From the NCBI RefSeq assembly GCF_001536285.1, contig NZ_FAOZ01000015.1, positions 121,515 to 185,514 of the forward strand: a stretch of DNA of 64,000 bases. The letters run 5' to 3'. Position numbers and translations under genes: made by a program. Of the stretch, positions 59,144 through 64,000 are shown in pieces; within the stretch, counting starts at the first letter, position 1; the number at the start of each line of letters is the position of its first letter. The notes beneath the pieces are model-generated. The model made no database searches and was not told the DNA's origin. It saw nothing but the letters and a program-made list of their open reading frames with translations. Origin of the DNA: Parafrankia irregularis. Its GTDB lineage: Bacteria > Actinomycetota > Actinomycetes > Frankiales > Frankiaceae.

Positions 59144-60727
59144 TCAGCCTCGGGCCGGGAAAAGGGACAGGAGCTCGATTTTCCGGACCTTGCCGGATGC
59201 GGTCAGCGGGAACTCCTCGACGAACCGCCACCGGCGCGGAACCTTGAAGTGCGCGATGCCTTCCGCCGCGAACTCGGCCAGTTCTTCGGCGGTCACGGCG
59301 CCGGGTGTGGTGAGCCGGACGACCGCGGCGACCTCCTCGCCCCACCGGCCGCTGGGCACGGCGAGCACGGCGACGGAGTCGACGGCCGGGTGGCGCAGCA
59401 GGGCGTCCTCGACCTCGATCGGGTAGATGTTCTCGCCGCCGCGGATGATGACCTCGCGGGTCCGGCCGTGGATGCGGACCACGCCCGCGTCGTCGAGAGA
59501 GCCGACGTCGCCGGTGCGCAGGAAGCCGTCGGCGTCGAAGACCTCGTCGGTCGCCTTGGGCATGTCCCAGTAACCGATCATCGTCAGCGGCGATCGGACA
59601 TGGACCTCACCGATCTCGCCGCGGCCGACGACCTGCCCGCCGCCGTCGACGATGCGCAGGTCGGTGTGCGGGATCGTGACGCCGACGGTGGTCGCCACGT
59701 GATCGGCGTCCCCGGCCGGGTCGGACTGGGTGACGATGGGGCACTCCGACTGCCCGTACCCGACGGAGACGGTCGCCCCGTGCGCCTGCAGCCGCTCGAC
59801 CAGCGACGGCGGCACGCTCGCCCCGCCGAGCCCGACCGACCGCACGGTGGTCAGCGCCTCGTCGAAGCCGGGGGTCTCCAGCAGCGCGTAGAACATCGTC
59901 GGCACCCCACCGGTGCGGGTCGCGCCGGTGGCCCGCATCAGTGCGACCTGCCTGACCGGGTGAAACCGGGACATCGCCACGTAGCAGCCACCGGAGGCCA
60001 GGGCCGCGAGCACGATGACCACCGACCCGCCCACGTGGTGCAGCGGAACCGGGTTGAGCCAGACGTCACGCTCGTCGGCGTGGAACGTCCGGGCCCGGAG
60101 GTGCCCGGCGTTGAGAGCGGCGCGGTGACTGAGCGTCGCCCCTTTCGCCCGGCCGGTGGTACCCGAGGTGAACTGGATGAGGAACGGGTCCTCCGGCAGC
60201 ACCACGGGCCTGTCGGTGACGGAGGGCGTGGCCACGTCCTTGGCGATGCCGGTCAGGTCGACCGCCTGAGCGCCGAGCCGCGGGCGGACGAGCGCGGCCG
60301 CCCGCGAGCGCAGGTCGACACCGCGGTTGTCCACCCCGGCGAACAGCAGCCTCGGGCTGGCCAGGGAGAGCGCGTGGGCCACCTCGCCGTCGGTCCAGGC
60401 CGTGTTGAACGGGACGAGCACAGTCCCGGCGAGCGCGCAGGCGTACTCGACGATCACCCATTCCGGCCCGTTGGCGGCCCACAGCGCGACCCGCTCCCCC
60501 GGCCGGGCGTCGCGGCGGATCTCGGTCGCGGCCGCCTCGGCAGCGCGAAGAAGCTCGCTGTAGGTGAGGCTGTCGAGCGCGGCGGGGTCGTCGTCGACGG
60601 CCCACACCAGCGCCGGCCGGTCAGGCTGCCCGGTGGCGCGCAGCCGCAGCTGGTCACCGACAGTGCGGTCCAGTAGGGCCTCACCGGGCCGCGCCGTGAC
60701 GGCGGACGGCGCCCGGGCCGCGGTCAT
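59144..60727 (-). CDS. AMP-dependent acyl-CoA synthetase/ligase
   Basis: A 527-residue ANL-superfamily ligase. P-loop FTSGTTGRAKGATLSHRA, VSVGYGQSECPIV (A5-type), RTGDVGSLDDAGVVRIHGRT (A7-A8) and the C-terminal catalytic Lys in PLTASGKVRKIEL are all present. It activates a carboxylic acid to its CoA ester through an adenylate; the acid could be an aromatic, alicyclic or fatty acid. The ATG overlaps the stop of the upstream amidohydrolase gene (ATGA). Together with the crotonase it indicates CoA-dependent breakdown of a small acid. Confidence 0.92.
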   Translation of the reverse strand: MTAARAPSAVTARPGEALLDRTVGDQLRLRATGQPDRPALVWAVDDDPAALDSLTYSELLRAAEAAATEIRRDARPGERVALWAANGPEWVIVEYACALAGTVLVPFNTAWTDGEVAHALSLASPRLLFAGVDNRGVDLRSRAAALVRPRLGAQAVDLTGIAKDVATPSVTDRPVVLPEDPFLIQFTSGTTGRAKGATLSHRAALNAGHLRARTFHADERDVWLNPVPLHHVGGSVVIVLAALASGGCYVAMSRFHPVRQVALMRATGATRTGGVPTMFYALLETPGFDEALTTVRSVGLGGASVPPSLVERLQAHGATVSVGYGQSECPIVTQSDPAGDADHVATTVGVTIPHTDLRIVDGGGQVVGRGEIGEVHVRSPLTMIGYWDMPKATDEVFDADGFLRTGDVGSLDDAGVVRIHGRTREVIIRGGENIYPIEVEDALLRHPAVDSVAVLAVPSGRWGEEVAAVVRLTTPGAVTAEELAEFAAEGIAHFKVPRRWRFVEEFPLTASGKVRKIELLSLFPARG

Positions 60728-61614
60728 GACGCTCCCAGGCCGGCGTCGGCGCCGGTGTCAGAGCCGACGCCGAGCACCCGGGCGGCGTTGTGGCGGAGGA
60801 ACTTCGGCCAGACCGTGTCCTTGAACGGGACGCCGTCGAGCTCGGCGAAGGTGCGGTCGAGCTCGATGCCGAACGGGTAGTAGCCGCCGTAGATGATTTT
60901 GTCCGCGCCGCGGGTGTTCGCGTAGTCGATGATCGCCTTCGGGTAGTGCCTCGGCGCGAACGCGGTGGTCGAGTAGTACAGGTTCGGCCACTTCAGCAGC
61001 AGCTTCACGGCCAGGTCGACCCAGGGCTCGGCGCCGTGACGCATCACGAACACCAGCTCGGGGAAGTCGTAGCACACCTGGTCGACCCGCTCGACATGCT
61101 GCGGCGCCATCGGGATGCGAGGCCCCGGCACGCCGACGGAGACGAACACGGGCAGGCCGAGTTCGACACACGTCGCGTAGATCGGGTAGGCGTGCCGGTC
61201 GTCGATCGGCACCTGCGGCGACAGGCCCGACGGGAACAGCGTCACGGCCCGCAGGCCGTGTTCCGCCACGGCGCGGCGGATCTCCCGGACCGCGCCCATG
61301 ACGTCGTTCGGGTCGACAGCGAGCGAGCCGGCGAAGCGTTCCGGGTGCTTCACCAGCGCGGTCCGCGCCGTCTCGCTGGTGATGTTGACCAGGGCCAGCT
61401 CGACGCCGTGGGCGTCCATCTTCCCCAGCGTCTCGTCGATCGCCCGCTCGTCGGAGACATCATCCGGGCGGTTCGCCGGCATTCCCTTGAACATGTAGCC
61501 GATGGTGTTGTCCGCCCGGCCGGCGTCGCGCAGCCCGGGGATGGACGGGATGTTGCTGGTGGAGCGGAAGCCCATCAGGGTGTCGATCACCTTGATGTCG
61601 CGTGGTCGGGTCAT
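60724..61614 (-). CDS. amidohydrolase family protein II
   Basis: A 296-residue amidohydrolase-2 protein, shorter and divergent from its two operon neighbours. KVIDTLMGFRSTSNIPSIPG replaces the N-terminal metal motif with a Leu-Met-Gly form, so metal ligands are not obvious there. Further: DETLGKMDAHGVELALVNI, SLAVDPNDVMGAVREIRRAV, GLRAVTLFPSG, VFVSVGVPGPR, FVMRHGAEPW and ADKIIYGGYYPFGIEL, where the usual GSDWPH is GGYYPF. Loss of the typical metal Asp suggests altered chemistry or a non-catalytic role. ATGA overlaps occur at both ends. Confidence 0.82.
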   Translation of the reverse strand: MTRPRDIKVIDTLMGFRSTSNIPSIPGLRDAGRADNTIGYMFKGMPANRPDDVSDERAIDETLGKMDAHGVELALVNITSETARTALVKHPERFAGSLAVDPNDVMGAVREIRRAVAEHGLRAVTLFPSGLSPQVPIDDRHAYPIYATCVELGLPVFVSVGVPGPRIPMAPQHVERVDQVCYDFPELVFVMRHGAEPWVDLAVKLLLKWPNLYYSTTAFAPRHYPKAIIDYANTRGADKIIYGGYYPFGIELDRTFAELDGVPFKDTVWPKFLRHNAARVLGVGSDTGADAGLGAS

Positions 61615-62504
61615 CGGCTGGCCGCCTGTCTCGCGTCGTCGGCGTCGGGAAGCGTGAACCGGGCATGCGCGGGGTCAAGGCCACCGAACACGGGCGGGCG
61701 CCGCTCCCGCCAGCTGCGGACACCCTCGGCGAAGTCCGCCGAGGCCAGCGCCGCCTCCAGGTAGGCGTCGCCGCGCGCGACCGCGGCCGGCAGCGTGGAC
61801 GTCAGGTCCGTGTAGGTCTGGCGTTTGACGACGCCCATCGCGGCCGGCGAGCAGCGCGCGGCCAGGCCCGCCGCGTACTCCTGGGCCGCGGCGAGCAGGC
61901 CTGTGTCCTCGACGACACGGTTCACCAGACCCAGCCGCTCGGCCTCGGCGGCGCGGACCAGCCGGCCGGACAACAGCAGGTCGTTGGCGACGCCGAGCCC
62001 GACGATCCGGGGCAGCAGCCAGGTCATGCCCAGCTCGGCGATCAGTCCGCGACGCACGAACGCGGTCGCGAACTTCGCCGACGAGCCGGCGAACCGCACG
62101 TCGCAGAACAGCGCCAGTTGCAGGCCGACTCCGAAGCAGGCCCCGTTGACCGCGGCGACGACCGGCTTCGCGATCGTCATCGCCGTCCAGTAGGTCGGCC
62201 GGGCCGCGTCGATCTCGTACGAACCGGCGTTGGTGATGTTGTCGAGGCTGCCACCGTCGGCGCCGACGCAGAAGTCCGGCCCGGCGCCGGTCACCACCAG
62301 CGCGCGCACCTCGGGGTCCGCCGCCAGCCGGTCCAGCGCGGCGAAGAACTCCCGCCCCAGCCCAGGAGTCCAGCCGTTGCCAGGCGGCCGGTTCAGGCTG
62401 ACCGTGGCCACGCCGCCGGCGACCTCGACCTCGACCGTGCCGTCCTCGGCCCACGGCGACCGGCTCGGGAACGGGGCCTCCGGCGGCGCCTGCCCGGCGG
62501 TCAC
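61611..62504 (-). CDS. enoyl-CoA hydratase/isomerase family protein
   Basis: A 297-residue crotonase. VEVEVAGGVATVSLNRPPGN, ALVVTGAGPDFCVGADGGSL, AAVNGACFGVGLQLALFCDV and FVRRGLIAELGMTWLLPRIV are standard; Glu in LIAELGMTW corresponds to a catalytic glutamate position. The GTG start at 62504 overlaps the upstream stop as GTGA, and the first 20 residues are a Pro/Ala-rich leader. It probably hydrates or isomerises the CoA ester made by the ligase at 59144. Operon position between two amidohydrolases is unusual. Confidence 0.9.
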   Translation of the reverse strand: MTAGQAPPEAPFPSRSPWAEDGTVEVEVAGGVATVSLNRPPGNGWTPGLGREFFAALDRLAADPEVRALVVTGAGPDFCVGADGGSLDNITNAGSYEIDAARPTYWTAMTIAKPVVAAVNGACFGVGLQLALFCDVRFAGSSAKFATAFVRRGLIAELGMTWLLPRIVGLGVANDLLLSGRLVRAAEAERLGLVNRVVEDTGLLAAAQEYAAGLAARCSPAAMGVVKRQTYTDLTSTLPAAVARGDAYLEAALASADFAEGVRSWRERRPPVFGGLDPAHARFTLPDADDARQAASR

Positions 62505-63679
62505 AGGTTGAGGAGCGCGGCGGAGTTGTCCCGCAGGATCCGCCGGCGGGTCGCGGTGTCGAGGCCCTCGATCTCCTTCTCGAACTGCAGCGGTTCGGCG
62601 AGGCCCTCGGCGTGCGGCCAGTCCGAGCCGAACAGGACGTGGTCGGCACCGATCAGGTCGATCAGATCGCCGATGTCGTCCTCGTAGTAGGGGGCCACCC
62701 ACACATGCCGCCGGAAGGTCTCCACCGGGTCACCCGAGAAGCCCTCCGGTGACTGGTTCGCGTACTTCTTCATCAGGCGCAGCAGCGGCCTGACCCAGGC
62801 GGCGCCGTTCTCGATGCTGACCGCCCGCAGTTTCGGGTGGCGGGCGAACACGCCGTCGACCACGAGGCTGGCCATCGTGTCCTGGATGGCCCGGTCACCA
62901 ACGACGATCTTGGCGAGGACGTTCGTCCTCCCGAACGCCTCCAGCTTCGCCGAGCCGCCCCACATCGCCGACATCCGGTGGTAGCCGCTGTCGCCCAGGT
63001 GGAACGCGACCGGCACGCCGGCCTCGGCGAGCCGGGCCCACACCGGGTCGTGCGAGGGATGGCCCAGCGACCGCCCGCCGGCCCCCATACCCGGTGCGGG
63101 TACCGGCGCGGGCCGGACGTGCACGATCCGCGCGCCGAGCGCGAGCACCCGCTCCACCTCGGTGACGGCGGCGTCCGGGTCGGCCAGCGAGATCAACGGG
63201 ACCGCGAACAGCCGGTTCTGGTAGGCGTAACCCCAGTCGTCCTCCAGCCATCGGTTGAACGCGTGCAGCGACGCCATCGTCGCCGGGACGTCCTCGCGCA
63301 GCGCCTCCTCCACCCCGACGCCCAGGGTCGGGTAGAGCACCGCGGCGGCGAGACCCTGCTCGTCGAGCCGGCTGACCCGCGCGTCCCGGTCGCGGTACTC
63401 GGGAGCCAGCGGTTCGAGCTCCATCAGGGTCGCCCGGCTCACCCCCTCGGGCATGACACCGCGGAAGTAGAGGTCCAGGCAGCCGGGCTTGGTGACCGGA
63501 TTGAACGTGGGGTTCGGGATGAACTGGCTCACCCGCCCACCGAGCACCATCACGACCCGCCTGCCCTTCTGCAGCATCTGCACGCCGCGCTGGGTGAACG
63601 CCGGGTCGAGATGGCGGGTGAACGCGTCGAGCGGCTCGTAGTAGTGGTTGTCGGCGTCGATGGGCCGCAGGTCAGTCAC
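62501..63679 (-). CDS. amidohydrolase family protein (ACMSD-like) III
   Basis: A 392-residue amidohydrolase-2 protein, first gene of the operon. Motifs parallel the gene at 57863: PIDADNHYYEPLDAFTRHLD, GLAAAVLYPTLGVGVEEALR, LEDDWGYAYQNRLFAVPLIS, VAFHLGDSGYHRMSAMW, VSIENGAAWVRPLLRLMKK and GADHVLFGSDWPHAEGLAEP. The GTG at 63679 is preferred since GAAGGAA lies about 8 bases upstream and the protein then begins like its paralogue; an ATG at 63709 is an alternative. Its promoter region is cut on the far side by an IS110-type element. Confidence 0.88.
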   Translation of the reverse strand: MTDLRPIDADNHYYEPLDAFTRHLDPAFTQRGVQMLQKGRRVVMVLGGRVSQFIPNPTFNPVTKPGCLDLYFRGVMPEGVSRATLMELEPLAPEYRDRDARVSRLDEQGLAAAVLYPTLGVGVEEALREDVPATMASLHAFNRWLEDDWGYAYQNRLFAVPLISLADPDAAVTEVERVLALGARIVHVRPAPVPAPGMGAGGRSLGHPSHDPVWARLAEAGVPVAFHLGDSGYHRMSAMWGGSAKLEAFGRTNVLAKIVVGDRAIQDTMASLVVDGVFARHPKLRAVSIENGAAWVRPLLRLMKKYANQSPEGFSGDPVETFRRHVWVAPYYEDDIGDLIDLIGADHVLFGSDWPHAEGLAEPLQFEKEIEGLDTATRRRILRDNSAALLNL

Positions 63680-63923
63680 CGCGGGATTCCTTCCGTCGCA
63701 GTCCGTCATGGCCCCTGGTGGGGCCACCCGGGACAGGGTGAAAATGTGGTGGGGCGTTCGGTCGACGTCGTTAGTACTTGGTGCTGTGAGCCCGGGTTGC
63801 AGTCGGACGCTGGAGGCCGCCTTCAGGCACCCGTGACTGTTGCTGCGAGCACGTGACTCAGCTTCTTCTTCGCCTGGTCGGTCTCCCCGGACGTCCCGCC
63901 TGACACACGGTGGGAGGTGGCCA
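63680..63923. other. promoter region between amidohydrolase operon and IS110 element
   Basis: No gene supported. It must contain the operon promoter and the left end of the insertion sequence, but no clear terminal repeat can be seen, as expected for IS110 elements, which lack inverted ends. Confidence 0.4.
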
Positions 63924-64000
63924 GTGGAGACACTCGTCGAGCGGTGCGCCGGTCTCGACATCGGCAAGGCCGACGTGAAGGCCTGCATCCGGATCCCCGG
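63924..64000 (+). mobile_element. IS110 family transposase, N-terminus, cut by window edge
   Basis: A GTG after GGGAGGTGG opens VETLVERCAGLDIGKADVKA, continuing CIRIPG to the end of the window. The (C)AGLDxxK start with the first catalytic Asp is the signature of the IS110/IS1111 DEDD (RuvC-like) transposases. Only 25 codons are visible, so completeness and boundaries are unknown. Confidence 0.75.

Overview
The window is high-GC DNA with long ORFs on both strands, GTG starts, ATGA/GTGA start-stop overlaps and alanine/glycine-rich disordered protein tails. The gene set (a five- to six-gene hopanoid operon, KstR-type palindromes, MMPL, SigE-type sigma factor, many TetR regulators, CoA-ester and amidohydrolase catabolism) points to an actinobacterium, most likely a Frankia-like filamentous genus. 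That assignment is inference from gene content, not from a marker gene.

Layout. (1) 0.6-9.5 kb, minus strand: hopanoid operon hpnC-hpnD-hpnE-polyprenyl synthase-shc-(hpnG::ispH). Nearly all junctions overlap as ATGA; the last gene fuses the hopanoid phosphorylase to IspH, and a strong hairpin at 485-520 closes the unit. A 560-bp leader/intergenic stretch with three perfect hairpins precedes hpnC. (2) 10-24 kb: housekeeping and stress genes: SDR, DUF192 lipoprotein, TetR/MMPL divergent pair with an operator, glycerate kinase, ECF sigma factor with its putative anti-sigma partner, an orphan NMT1-type binding lipoprotein, a Nudix hydrolase, an RluA-type pseudouridine synthase, a secreted protein and YnfA. 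(3) 24-37 kb: membrane glycosyltransferase-like protein, crotonase, GH3 beta-glucosidase, a decayed TetR gene, a di-iron-like hydrolase with a membrane partner, PEP synthase-like protein and a SulP transporter. (4) 37-44 kb: a catabolic patch with a KstR-like TetR regulator, cyclase, LLM flavin oxidoreductase, truncated aldehyde dehydrogenase, an unrecognised 450-residue protein, flavin reductase and SDR. Three copies of the palindrome TAGAACYGGTTCTA sit in its promoters and match the published KstR consensus. Two gene remnants (amidohydrolase, aldehyde dehydrogenase) show that the patch is eroding.

(5) 44-56 kb: a copper-homeostasis island: NlpC/P60 hydrolase, BlaI/CopY-type repressor with an M56 peptidase, DUF305 and DUF6153-like proteins, a CopB-like P-type ATPase with an unusual CPD metal motif, a TauE/SafE-like membrane protein fused to a cupredoxin domain, two HMA chaperones, a His-rich small protein and a CPC-type CopA. 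A repeated operator, CTACT-N6-AGTAG, occurs in front of the repressor, the peptidoglycan hydrolase and the copper genes, while a separate perfect CsoR-like palindrome precedes copZ-copA. This suggests two layers of copper control. (6) 56-64 kb: a PH-like membrane protein, a TetR regulator and a tightly overlapped five-gene operon of three amidohydrolases, a CoA ligase and a crotonase, ending at the start of an IS110-type transposase cut by the window edge.

No tRNA, rRNA or CRISPR array was seen.
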